From Saprospiraceae bacterium (lineage in GTDB: Bacteria > Bacteroidota > Bacteroidia > Chitinophagales > Saprospiraceae): 64,000 nt of DNA. The notes under the pieces are model-generated. The model was given only the letters and a program-made list of their open reading frames with translations, did not search any database and had not been told where the DNA came from. The translations under genes were made by a program, and so were the position numbers. Every line of letters begins with the position of its first letter. The stretch's first letter is position 1. The DNA lies in assembly GCA_020627785.1 (NCBI GenBank), contig JAHDGF010000018.1, positions 1 through 64,000 on the forward strand, read 5' to 3'. Of this stretch, positions 27,316 through 36,055 are shown piece after piece.

Positions 27316-28872
27316 ATGTTGGTCAAAACATATTCAGGGGCAGTGCAAGGGGTAGAGGCTGAACTAATTTCTGTGGAAGTCAATGCAGGGGGTACTGTTG
27401 CTGCTGGGAAAAAATTATATTGGATGGTAGGGCTGCCGGATAAAGCAGTCAATGAAGGCTTCCAGAGAATCGAAGCTGCTTTGAAGAATAGCGGCTACAA
27501 AATTATGCGCCTCAAACTGATCATTAATTTGGCGCCAGCTAATTTAAAAAAGGAAGGATCAGCTTATGATCTTCCGATTGCCATAGGAATTCTCGCGTCA
27601 ACACATCAGATTAAAACGGAAGCGCTTGATCAATACATGATCATGGGCGAAATAAGTTTAGATGGTACAATAAAGCCTATCAAAGGAATACTTCCCATTG
27701 CGATTCTTGCCAAGCAAAAAAATCTAAAGGGATTTATTCTTCCTAGAGAAAATGCAAAAGAAGCGGCCATTGTCAAAGGTTTAAAAGTTTATGGCGTGAG
27801 CACTTTGAAAGAAGCCATTGAAGTAATAAATGGTGACTCATCAGTCGAACCATTAATCTATGACGCGAAAGAAATATTTAAAAGAGTTTCAAATAAATAT
27901 AGTGTTGATTTTTCGGATGTAAAAGGACAAGAAAATATAAAGCGTGCCTTGGAAATTGCAGCAGCAGGTGGACACAATGCAATTTTAATCGGACCACCCG
28001 GTGCTGGGAAAACAATGTTGGCCAGGCGACTCTCTACCATCCTGCCTCCGCTGAGTTTAAACGAGTCTTTAGAAACTACTAAGATTCACTCAGTGGCAGG
28101 ACTTTTAGGGTCGAATACTTCTTTGGTGACATCCAGGCCATTCAGAGCGCCCCATCATACCATCAGTGATGTAGCCTTGGTAGGTGGGGGGAGTAATCCT
28201 AATCCTGGAGAAATTTCATTGGCACATAATGGTGTTTTATTTTTGGATGAGTTGCCTGAGTTCAAGCGTTCGGTCCTGGAGGTACTTAGACAGCCGATGG
28301 AAGAAAGGAAAGTAACCATTTCTCGAGCCAAAATCTCTGTAGATTATCCAGCAAGCTTGATGCTTATAGCCTCTATGAATCCTTGCCCTTGTGGATTTCA
28401 TAATCACCCTGACAAAGATTGTGTTTGCGGACCAGGGATAGTTAAAAAGTACCTGAGTAAAATTTCTGGACCATTGCTTGATCGGATCGACCTACATGTT
28501 GAAGTCACTCCTGTAAGCTATGAAGAATTATCGCGTTATAAAGGAAATGGTGAATCAAGCAATGATATCTCTCAACGCGTTGTAAAGGCCAAGGAATGGC
28601 AGCTGAAAAGATTTGCAGATCTTCCAGAGGTACATAGCAATGCACAGATGAGTAGTAGAATGTCACGAGAAATTTGTACCATCGATCAGAACGGTAGGGC
28701 CTTATTGAAAACCGCCATGCAAAAATTACAACTATCCGCTAGAGCCTATGATCGGATCCTAAAGGTCGCACGTACTTGTGCAGACCTAGGTGCATCTAAG
28801 GACATTAACATCGAACACCTTTCCGAAGCAATTCAGTATCGTAGTTTAGATCGTGAAGGGTGGAGTGGATAG
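27316..28872 (+). CDS. YifB/ComM-family Mg-chelatase-like AAA+ ATPase
   Basis: 518 residues. An N-terminal Lon-protease-like fold (ChlI domain, about 1-170) precedes a Mg-chelatase AAA+ core with Walker A IGPPGAGKTMLARRL, PFRAPHHTISDVALVGGG, Walker B GVLFLDELPEF and the Cys-rich ASMNPCPCGFHNHPDKDCVCGPG. A C-terminal Mg_chelatase_C domain ends the protein. ComM of Vibrio is a branch-migration helicase helping integration of DNA during transformation, so the role here is probably recombination or DNA uptake. It is 70 bp after the nuclease-helicase gene on the same strand, which also suits DNA metabolism. Confidence 0.93.
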   Translation: MLVKTYSGAVQGVEAELISVEVNAGGTVAAGKKLYWMVGLPDKAVNEGFQRIEAALKNSGYKIMRLKLIINLAPANLKKEGSAYDLPIAIGILASTHQIKTEALDQYMIMGEISLDGTIKPIKGILPIAILAKQKNLKGFILPRENAKEAAIVKGLKVYGVSTLKEAIEVINGDSSVEPLIYDAKEIFKRVSNKYSVDFSDVKGQENIKRALEIAAAGGHNAILIGPPGAGKTMLARRLSTILPPLSLNESLETTKIHSVAGLLGSNTSLVTSRPFRAPHHTISDVALVGGGSNPNPGEISLAHNGVLFLDELPEFKRSVLEVLRQPMEERKVTISRAKISVDYPASLMLIASMNPCPCGFHNHPDKDCVCGPGIVKKYLSKISGPLLDRIDLHVEVTPVSYEELSRYKGNGESSNDISQRVVKAKEWQLKRFADLPEVHSNAQMSSRMSREICTIDQNGRALLKTAMQKLQLSARAYDRILKVARTCADLGASKDINIEHLSEAIQYRSLDREGWSG

Positions 28873-28902
28873 ATGGCGCATTGGAATTTAGTCAAAAAGA
28901 AG

Positions 28903-28931
28903 AATGCCATCCAGAATTTCTGAATGGCATT
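28903..28931. terminator. Bidirectional terminator
   Basis: AATGCCATCCAG pairs with CTGAATGGCATT (one mismatch) around a short loop between the convergent yifB-like gene (plus) and the Kazal-like lipoprotein gene (minus). Confidence 0.6.
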
Positions 28932-28964
28932 TAACTTTGTACGTAATTATATTATCAACTTTTC

Positions 28965-29921
28965 TTAATCACAATACTCCAGTAATGCATCAAGGAATTC
29001 TTCTTCAGTATTAACAACGACTACCTCTCCCGTTTCAAAAGTTAAGGTCATAGGTAAACCAATTTCTATTGAGAGATTACTGTCTGGATTTGTTTGGATA
29101 TACTCCTCAATAATTGATTCAAATTCTTCTTCGGTATTTACCTCAAAAGGTTCAGCATTGATATACATCGTTAGTGGGAAGGTATTAACGATGCAATCAC
29201 CATCCCATTCTGTTCCACTTCCTGAGGTAGTGCCACCACCTGCTACACAATCAAATACCAATTCATTTAATTGCTCATCTGTGGTTACTTCAATCACTTC
29301 ATTTGTGATAAAATCGGTTAAAGTAATCGGATAAACCAATTGAGGATTTTCACCAAAAACAAGGACAGCTTCTAAATATTCTTCCATATTACTGGCAGTA
29401 GTCGTCGAACCATCAGCAAAAGCAATTGTAACCGGAAAGCCTAGATCATAACATGCTAAAAAATCTAAATTAGCACCATCACATCCCCATTCAGAATCCC
29501 AATCCTCTTCTTCATATTCAGGAAAATCACATTCCACGTAATCAGTGATATCCTCACATTCAGCGAAACAGGCATTTGCATAAAATCCCCCATCATCAGT
29601 ACATACAGGAGTGAATAGTTCTTCTAATTCTTCCTCTGTTAAAGAAGCAATGGCCGCTTCAATCTCTGCTTCGATTTCTTCTTCTGTTGCATTTTCCCAA
29701 TCAATATCATCAAATGGCCCATAACAATCGCACTCAGAAGAACCACTCGTAAATACTCCGATATTATTTCTTGCAAGGATACCATCCACTAATTCAGAAT
29801 CTATATCCTCAATTGCTATTGCTGTAGGCATTGTGTCGATGTCCTCTTTCGTACATGAAGAAAGACAAAATCCAACGATTAAAACTGGTAGTAAAAATTT
29901 TAAATAACTTTTTAAATTCAT
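28965..29921 (-). CDS. Acidic lipoprotein with Kazal-like motif and four internal repeats
   Basis: 318 residues with a lipoprotein signal (lipobox LSSC, Cys23). The mature protein is strongly acidic. Residues about 102-131 read like a Kazal-type inhibitor or follistatin loop (FTPVCTDDGGFYANAC...C...C). From 162 onward four degenerate repeats of about 28 residues follow the pattern (F/Y/L)P(V/I/L/M)T...(V/T)xTxEE(F/L)xxx(L/I), at 162-190, 198-226, 249-277 and 289-317, separated by spacers of different length. Function unknown. Surface exposure and protease inhibition are inferences. It lies just downstream (same strand) of the sigma/anti-sigma pair and may be its target, which is untested. Confidence 0.75.
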   Translation of the reverse strand: MNLKSYLKFLLPVLIVGFCLSSCTKEDIDTMPTAIAIEDIDSELVDGILARNNIGVFTSGSSECDCYGPFDDIDWENATEEEIEAEIEAAIASLTEEELEELFTPVCTDDGGFYANACFAECEDITDYVECDFPEYEEEDWDSEWGCDGANLDFLACYDLGFPVTIAFADGSTTTASNMEEYLEAVLVFGENPQLVYPITLTDFITNEVIEVTTDEQLNELVFDCVAGGGTTSGSGTEWDGDCIVNTFPLTMYINAEPFEVNTEEEFESIIEEYIQTNPDSNLSIEIGLPMTLTFETGEVVVVNTEEEFLDALLEYCD

Positions 29922-30010
29922 TTTATTCTTTTTAAATTTTTAATTGCTTTTACGATTAATCTTAAACAAGCTTTCATCTGTAAGACGTTCGCAATTTTTT
30001 AGAGGTTGGG

Positions 30011-31276
30011 TCAGTTTGCACGGAAGTAGTGTTTCATTCCAAGTTTTATAGTTTTAAATCTTTGACTTACTTGGAAGTCAACGTTTTGGTTGTATAAGTC
30101 GTTTAAAAATATTTCTCCTTGGAAGAAAATTTCATTTGAAGAATTTATTTTATATCCATACTCTAGGTGTGTTGAAACTAAATTTCTATTCAATCCAGTT
30201 TCAATAATCCATGCTTTATATCTTTGTTCTTGGTTGTCAATTGTTTTAGTGATGGTGCCTCGGGTCGCAGCTAAATATTGATACGCCATTCCCAAGGAAA
30301 TCTTGTGTCGACGATTTAAATTGAGACCTATTGATATTGGAATTTTTATTAAATGTAGTTGATCTACTTCTATATACTGTCCAAAAAATGTCTCCTCTAC
30401 TAAACTATACTTTGTGTCAAAACCTCTATGTTTTGGCAATTCCCTAGCATTGATGAAATGAATGGTAGGAACTAAGGAAAGAAAAAGTTTTTCTGAAATT
30501 GGGGTAACAATGCCAATACCTAATTCATAAAACTTTACAGCTAAAGAACCAATACCCGTAGATCCATTCAGGACTAAGGAACTTGTGGTTTTTCTATCAA
30601 TGGTAACCAGATCATTAGGAACTAAAAATTTTACCTTTTGGGTTTGTGTCTCTTGAGTTAGTTGAGATTTTAAGATATTTAGTGTAGGGAGTGAAGATTT
30701 CTGCTCTTCTTGGAAAATGACTGAATTTGGGGCCGAGTCTGCCTTAGCTTGTTTTTGATGTAATGTATTTAAGGGGGAACCACTCAATTGTAAGTAGCTT
30801 TTTATTTCTTCTTCATTATCATTCGAATTATTTGAAAGAAATGTTTTTCTTGCTAATAATTTCTGTTGAGCTGTAGATCTCGTATTATCTATTTTCTTAT
30901 TTTTTGTTGGAGGCGCAATATTTATATCTGATTTGTCATCTCCAAGTTTTGCTTCACTTAGATTATTTGTATTGTGGGATTCACTTTTCGTTGTGAACTT
31001 TAATTTGGATTGACTTTCTATTGAATTGTTTAGATGGGAAACAGATTGTTTTTCTATTATTTTATTTGTTCCATTTAAGGTGTAAAAAACAGATACAGAA
31101 ATAAGCAGGAGTGCCAGAAATCCAATCCATCGTTTGAAGTGCAGAATGCCAATTGGCTTATTGTCTTGATTTTCTCTCTGCAGTTTTTTAAACTCCTCCC
31201 AAGCATTTTTATCATAGTCAAATGACTTTTGATTTAAGCCATCTTTGAAAAGATTGTCTAAGTTTTTATTTTTCAT
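30011..31276 (-). CDS. Probable anti-sigma-type membrane protein with barrel-like C-terminus
   Basis: 421 residues. A hydrophilic N-terminus (about 1-48, FDYDKNAWEEFKKLQ) precedes a single membrane span (about 50-66, WIGFLALLLISVSVFYTL). A Ser/Asn/Lys-rich linker of about 120 residues follows, then a C-terminal region with outer-membrane-protein-like beta strands (FYELGIGIVTPISEKLFLSLVP, GLNLNRRHKISLGMAYQYL). The gene overlaps the ECF sigma gene by 4 bp, the usual place for an anti-sigma factor. No zinc-binding anti-sigma motif is seen. The role as the sigma factor's membrane regulator is inferred from position and topology. Confidence 0.65.
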   Translation of the reverse strand: MKNKNLDNLFKDGLNQKSFDYDKNAWEEFKKLQRENQDNKPIGILHFKRWIGFLALLLISVSVFYTLNGTNKIIEKQSVSHLNNSIESQSKLKFTTKSESHNTNNLSEAKLGDDKSDINIAPPTKNKKIDNTRSTAQQKLLARKTFLSNNSNDNEEEIKSYLQLSGSPLNTLHQKQAKADSAPNSVIFQEEQKSSLPTLNILKSQLTQETQTQKVKFLVPNDLVTIDRKTTSSLVLNGSTGIGSLAVKFYELGIGIVTPISEKLFLSLVPTIHFINARELPKHRGFDTKYSLVEETFFGQYIEVDQLHLIKIPISIGLNLNRRHKISLGMAYQYLAATRGTITKTIDNQEQRYKAWIIETGLNRNLVSTHLEYGYKINSSNEIFFQGEIFLNDLYNQNVDFQVSQRFKTIKLGMKHYFRAN

Positions 31277-31836
31277 TTGGCAGCTATTTCTTGGATTGGT
31301 TTTTCAGTTAGAAAAATCCTTAATTTTTTACGTGCATCTGAAACATGCCATTTAGATGTTCCTGCACTAATTTTCAATACTTCTGCTATTTCCTTGTGCG
31401 CAAAACCATCAATGGCATAGAGATTAAAAACCTGTCTTGTCATTGGTGGGAGTTTCTTAATCATCGACAAAAGGAACTCATATGAATGATTTTCATCTGG
31501 TACACCAATTTCCTCTGATTGTAAATTATGCTCATCTAAGACCTCTACGTATAGGATTCGCTCTTGATGTCTCTTTGATTTTCGATAAATATCAATGTTG
31601 GTGTTTACGATTATTCGTTTGTACCATCCTTCAAATGAATTGGTATCGTCATAAGTATGTAGGTTTTGAATGAGCTTTAAGAAACTACGATTAATGGCTT
31701 CATTGACATCCGCAGTATTTTGTTGATATCTAATGGATATACTTTTCATCAAGGAAAAGCAAGACCGATACAATTTATGAATTGATCGCTCATCCTTAGC
31801 CATACATTTTTCTAAAAGTTCTTTGCTAACTAGCAT
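31273..31836 (-). CDS. ECF-type RNA polymerase sigma factor
   Basis: 187 residues. A sigma-70 region 2 (INRSFLKLIQNLHTYDDTNSFEGWYKRIIVNTNIDIYR) and a region 4 helix-turn-helix (LPPMTRQVFNLYAIDGFAHKEIAEVLKISAGTSKWHVSDARKKL, given here in its conserved order) are separated by a short linker, with no region 1 or 3, as in ECF sigma factors. The stop overlaps the start of the membrane-protein gene by 4 bp. Signal and regulon are unknown. Confidence 0.92.
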   Translation of the reverse strand: MLVSKELLEKCMAKDERSIHKLYRSCFSLMKSISIRYQQNTADVNEAINRSFLKLIQNLHTYDDTNSFEGWYKRIIVNTNIDIYRKSKRHQERILYVEVLDEHNLQSEEIGVPDENHSYEFLLSMIKKLPPMTRQVFNLYAIDGFAHKEIAEVLKISAGTSKWHVSDARKKLRIFLTEKPIQEIAAK

Positions 31837-31982
31837 TCTGAATGATTCCTGTCTCTATGACGATTGAGAACCCATGGAGGTTGGGTATTTGAGTCTTAAT
31901 TATATGATTTTTATTAATAAAAGATTTAAATCCAATCATTTGCTATTAAACGACAGCAAAAAGAAAAGTCTTTGAAAGCAAA

Positions 31983-32013
31983 AGAGATGATTTCAAATCA
32001 TGAAATCATCTCT
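31983..32013 (-). terminator. Terminator after the DUF1501 operon
   Basis: AGAGATGATTTC pairs with GAAATCATCTCT (12 bp, perfect) around a 7-nt loop, about 30 bp past the stop of the minus-strand DUF1501 gene, with a short T-run on the minus strand. Confidence 0.7.
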
Positions 32014-32043
32014 TCAGTATAAATTATTTTTTAATCAAGTTTT

Positions 32044-33447
32044 CTAAACCGTCAAAAATCCTAAGGGTAAATCTGAACTTCCAGCACTGTAGAAATTTCC
32101 AAGATTAGGGAAGAGGTCAGTTAAACTTGAAGGTGTTACACCGAGCCATAAAGCCAGCTCAGCAAAGTATTCATCACAAGAAGTTGTAGGGATATAAACG
32201 CCTCCTCCTACTTCACGCTCACTGTCTAAGGCAAGATCTGGATATGTACCATAGATATTACCACCTTTAACAGCGCCGCCCATGACCATTACATTACCTC
32301 CCCAGCCATGATCAGTTCCATTTCCGTTGGAAGTCATGGTACGCCCAAACTCTGACATACTAAAGGTTGTGACACAGTCTTTTAGATTCATCTCTATTAA
32401 TACATTGTTGAATTCTGTCATAGCATTTGATACCATATCCAACATGTATTGCTGAGCTTCCATCACCTCATCATGATGATCCCAGCCACCAAACTCAACA
32501 AAGAAAATCTGACGTTTCATTCCTAAGGTTGATCTTGAAGCAATCATCTTAGCTACCATATGCAGACTTTGAGATAAGTCATTATCACTAAAGCTTGTAT
32601 TGAAAGGAGTAAGTGCTTCCAGTGCTGTTTTTATTTGTTCATTGGCATCCTTCGCAACTCGGATGACATCCACGTAGGTCTTTTTGAAAACATCCTGATA
32701 TTGAGCATCGAGCATATTATCTATACCAGCCTTTCTCAGGGTATTAAACTCCCAGTTATCATTATAGCCATTGATATCAACAACACCGTCATAAGGGTCC
32801 ATGGTAAATGGAGTCGAATTATTGCCACTCTGATATAAATTACCTCCATTTAATGAGATATTCATACCTATGTATTCATTCGTGTTTTGGTCGTTGATTA
32901 GGTCAGCTATTTTTCCACCCCAACCAGTAGACGATCTTTCATGAGGAAGAGCTGTCTGCCATTGTCTGGTCTGGTCTGAATGAGAAAATAATCCCAATGG
33001 TAATTTTGTATCTGGCTCCCATACTGTACTTTTTGTAACAGGCTCAATCAATGTGCCGATGTTAGCAATAAATCCAAGAGTACCATCATTATATAAATCT
33101 CGGATGCCGCCCATGGCTGGATGTAATCCATACTCTACACCATTTAAGCCTAAAATTTCATTTTGTGGAATGGCAAGATTTGATCTCACTTCTGCATAAG
33201 TGTTGTAAGCAGTTTGATTCGTTGGGATTAGCATGTTAAATGAGTCACCTCCTCCTCTTAGCATTAAACAGACCAATGCTTTATATTCTCCACCTACCAT
33301 CATTGTCATTGAATTGTCAATGGCCATGGCATTCATGGATTTTAAGTTAACCAGCGTAGACAGCAATGAAGTGTAGCCAATGGTCGCACAACTTGCTTGT
33401 CCAATAAATTTTCGTCTTGAGATATGGTGATCGTGATGATGTTTCAT
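32044..33447 (-). CDS. DUF1501 protein with Tat signal
   Basis: About 467 residues from ATG 33447, which lies 5 nt after the DUF1800 stop. A longer in-frame start at 33522 would overlap that gene by 70 bp and hide the signal, so it is rejected. The N-terminus has a twin-arginine motif SRRKFIGQ followed by a hydrophobic stretch, so it is exported folded. The body matches the DUF1501 (sulfatase-like fold) family: LMLRGGGDSFNMLIP, LFSHSDQTRQWQT, STGWGGKIADL, FGGWDHHDE, FSMSEFGRTMTSNGNGTDHGWGG. The biochemical role of the family is unknown; it is regularly paired with DUF1800. Confidence 0.9.
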   Translation of the reverse strand: MKHHHDHHISRRKFIGQASCATIGYTSLLSTLVNLKSMNAMAIDNSMTMMVGGEYKALVCLMLRGGGDSFNMLIPTNQTAYNTYAEVRSNLAIPQNEILGLNGVEYGLHPAMGGIRDLYNDGTLGFIANIGTLIEPVTKSTVWEPDTKLPLGLFSHSDQTRQWQTALPHERSSTGWGGKIADLINDQNTNEYIGMNISLNGGNLYQSGNNSTPFTMDPYDGVVDINGYNDNWEFNTLRKAGIDNMLDAQYQDVFKKTYVDVIRVAKDANEQIKTALEALTPFNTSFSDNDLSQSLHMVAKMIASRSTLGMKRQIFFVEFGGWDHHDEVMEAQQYMLDMVSNAMTEFNNVLIEMNLKDCVTTFSMSEFGRTMTSNGNGTDHGWGGNVMVMGGAVKGGNIYGTYPDLALDSEREVGGGVYIPTTSCDEYFAELALWLGVTPSSLTDLFPNLGNFYSAGSSDLPLGFLTV

Positions 33448-33452
33448 ATTGA

Positions 33453-35249
33453 TTATTTCTGAATTACAAAATCTGGTGAAATCATTGCGAGATAGGTCGC
33501 TAGCGAAAGGCGGTACATCCAAGAGTCCGTGTCATTCCAATCCAATGGACTGATCTGAGTCCTGATGTTTTCTCTGGTGAAATCTGTCATTAATCCATTG
33601 GTGTAGTGAGTATCCAACCAAGTAATGGCAGTTTCAACATCTTTCATTTCCTCTGAAAAACCATCATAATCTACCACAGGTGCTAATATGCCTATCTCAT
33701 CATCCCAACCCCACCACGGTGCACCCCATACGGCCCATTGGTTTATTTGATTCAGGTATCCGATGGCAGTACGGGTATTCAATAAATTAAATTCAGGTGC
33801 ATTCAATCCTAGTGCTGATAACTCACCGACTGGCTTATGATCTGGTAAATAGAAATTGAAAACGGTTGGAGCTCCTAATTGCATTTGTTCCATATCATCT
33901 TGGAAATTGTACGTGGCATTCCAAAACTTGCCATTAGGATTATCTAAGGGGGTGAGTCTCACAAATTGCGTTGCTCTTAAGAGTGGTTCCCTCATTTTAC
34001 CATGATGTCCATCATTGATTGATTCACAACTTCTTGCTTCTTCATCCATGAGTATCGCCTTTATCACAGAACCTAAATTTCCTCGCTCTCCAGATTCATT
34101 GCTGTTAAAGACATTCGCAATCCTATTGACATATTCTGGGGTAGGATTAGAAGTAACAAATCTCTGTATTAATTGCTTAGATATGAATGGTCCAACATTC
34201 GGGTGATTGAAGAGGTGATCAATGGCATCTGTAATGTCCTTCATTGGATCATTGTTGGCAGGGATGATATAGCCATTCAAAAGATTCTTCTGATCTCTTT
34301 CATGAAACTCTTCATACATTTCCATGGGCACGGTCATGTCTGCCCCATAAATCTCCAATCCAAAATAAGCTTCGTCTGACCATGCAACCCATTCCAATAT
34401 TTTACCAGGACCTAGACCTGTGAAAACTTTTGCAAGTTCTTTTATGTGTGTATTGTTATAGGTCGGAATGTCATCGCCATTGGCATCTACTTTTCTCGTT
34501 CCATCATTATTTAATTCATATAAACCAATCGTGAATAGTTGCATTAATTCTCTAGCAAAATTCTCGTCCGGATGTATGTTTTCTGAAGGAATCGCTTTAG
34601 GATTGTTTAAGTGGGTTAGATAAAATCCCATGCTAGGATTTAAAGCAATATCTATCAATAGATCTCGGTAATTACCAAAGGCATGTTTCATTAATAGATC
34701 ATAATAAGCAGATAAAGCTTCTCCCCGATCTACTAAATCTGAATTATTGGAGATGACTAGAATTTGGCTCAAGGCAAATGCAACTCTCTGTCTTAATTGA
34801 TCTTCGCCCGTTACAGCATGAGTCCACCATGAATAATTAAAATGAGCAGCCCAAGGACCATAGAGGTCGTCTTCTATGTAACCCATGGCTAGATATGCAT
34901 CCCGTATCTGTGCCCAGATGTCTTCCATCTCAATTAAGTATTCAGATGGTGCTAAAGCCATTTGTGCATCAATCCATCCTTCCATTCCTAGTTCTTCGAT
35001 CAATGCTAAATCCGCTGGAGTTACACCCATGGTTGCTTGACTGAGAAATCGAGACAACTCCATTGTCCTGGCGTTCATTCCCGAACCGTTTATGGTGTTA
35101 GTTGCATTCGTGTTTTCAAAGTCACTAGAACTAGTTACAGTTATACCGTCTGAATGTCCGGCGCCGATGTAGTCTGTATACTGGCCGTAAATATTTGCCG
35201 AAAGGCTAAATAAAAATAAAACCAAGATGCTTGTTGTAATTCTTTTCAT
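33453..35249 (-). CDS. DUF1800 secreted protein
   Basis: 598 residues with a Sec signal peptide (cleavage after NIYG). The DUF1800 signatures are present: RFLSQATMGVTPADLALIEELG, HAFGNYRDLLIDIALNPSMGFYLTHL, PDENFARELMQLFTIGLYELN, TYNNTHIKELAKVFTGLG, ISKQLIQRFVTSNPTPEYV. The family is uncharacterised, and its invariable partner in many Bacteroidota and Planctomycetes is DUF1501, which follows here. It lies 7 bp after the T9SS protein gene, so the three form one operon, perhaps an exported complex acting on a cell-surface polymer (inference). Confidence 0.9.
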   Translation of the reverse strand: MKRITTSILVLFLFSLSANIYGQYTDYIGAGHSDGITVTSSSDFENTNATNTINGSGMNARTMELSRFLSQATMGVTPADLALIEELGMEGWIDAQMALAPSEYLIEMEDIWAQIRDAYLAMGYIEDDLYGPWAAHFNYSWWTHAVTGEDQLRQRVAFALSQILVISNNSDLVDRGEALSAYYDLLMKHAFGNYRDLLIDIALNPSMGFYLTHLNNPKAIPSENIHPDENFARELMQLFTIGLYELNNDGTRKVDANGDDIPTYNNTHIKELAKVFTGLGPGKILEWVAWSDEAYFGLEIYGADMTVPMEMYEEFHERDQKNLLNGYIIPANNDPMKDITDAIDHLFNHPNVGPFISKQLIQRFVTSNPTPEYVNRIANVFNSNESGERGNLGSVIKAILMDEEARSCESINDGHHGKMREPLLRATQFVRLTPLDNPNGKFWNATYNFQDDMEQMQLGAPTVFNFYLPDHKPVGELSALGLNAPEFNLLNTRTAIGYLNQINQWAVWGAPWWGWDDEIGILAPVVDYDGFSEEMKDVETAITWLDTHYTNGLMTDFTRENIRTQISPLDWNDTDSWMYRLSLATYLAMISPDFVIQK

Positions 35250-35256
35250 GTTGATC

Positions 35257-36015
35257 TTATTTATTTTCGTTTACAAGGATGAGTTTCTTAATCAACACTC
35301 CACGCTCTGACTGTGTACTTACTACATAATTTCCTGAAGTTAAACCGGTCAAATCGAAGGTGATTTTATTTTCACCATTTTGAATGTTTGATTGAAATGA
35401 TTGAATCTCTCGACCACTCAAATCCAATAATTGAACAAGAGCCTCGAAGGAGTCATTTTCATTCTGGATGGTTAAAGCAGTTTCATTGGTGGCTGGATTG
35501 GGAAACAATTGAGCTTCCACATTCAACTCATTGATTTCAACTATGCTTACCGTAGCAGGTCCAGTGGTTTCAAATCTGATTTCAGAGATACAAGCGCAAT
35601 CCGCTTGATAGGATTGAATCGTTGTAAGAAGAACGTACCTGGCAATTTCTCCTTCAAAATCTGGTCCTTCCTCTCCTTCGTAAAAAGCCGAAGAACTAGC
35701 TTGTGCTAATTCGTATTCTCCGAGCTCTTGCCAGTTTACACCGTCATTAGAAACATCTACGGCATAGGTCTGAATTCCCATGTCTGTTTGATTATACGCA
35801 TTGCAATTCCAGATGTTGGATTTGTTCAATTCATAGCTTTCGCCAAAATCATACATAATCCAATGAGAGTTTTCTCTTTCGGCATTTGGATTTACAGTTT
35901 TTTCACAACTGATCCATTGGTCGACCGTCAAGGTACTATGCCGATCTTCAAAGCATTGTGAGAATAAATAGCCACTGCTGAATAGCAGTATGCTGAGGAA
36001 TATTAGTCTAGCCAT
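35257..36015 (-). CDS. T9SS-sorted protein with discoidin-like domain
   Basis: 252 residues with a signal peptide (cleavage after GYLFS). Residues about 25-150 look like an F5/8 type C (discoidin) carbohydrate-binding domain (HWIMYDFGESYELNKSNIWN, YAVDVSNDGVNWQELGEYEL, ARYVLLTTI). The last ~80 residues are a T9SS type A sorting domain (LFPNPATNETALTIQ, LLDLSGREIQSF, LTSGNYVVSTQSERGVLIKKLIL). It is the first gene of the three-gene DUF1800/DUF1501 operon and may deliver the complex to a glycan. The binding target is unknown. Confidence 0.85.
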   Translation of the reverse strand: MARLIFLSILLFSSGYLFSQCFEDRHSTLTVDQWISCEKTVNPNAERENSHWIMYDFGESYELNKSNIWNCNAYNQTDMGIQTYAVDVSNDGVNWQELGEYELAQASSSAFYEGEEGPDFEGEIARYVLLTTIQSYQADCACISEIRFETTGPATVSIVEINELNVEAQLFPNPATNETALTIQNENDSFEALVQLLDLSGREIQSFQSNIQNGENKITFDLTGLTSGNYVVSTQSERGVLIKKLILVNENK

Positions 36016-36055
36016 GATAGAAATTTTCGATTCTTTTTAAAGTTATACTACTACA

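Noticed and set aside
33448-33522. 25-codon N-terminal extension of the DUF1501 ORF
   Set aside because: It overlaps the DUF1800 coding end and would bury the Tat motif. The internal ATG at 33447 restores a normal signal peptide and spacing.
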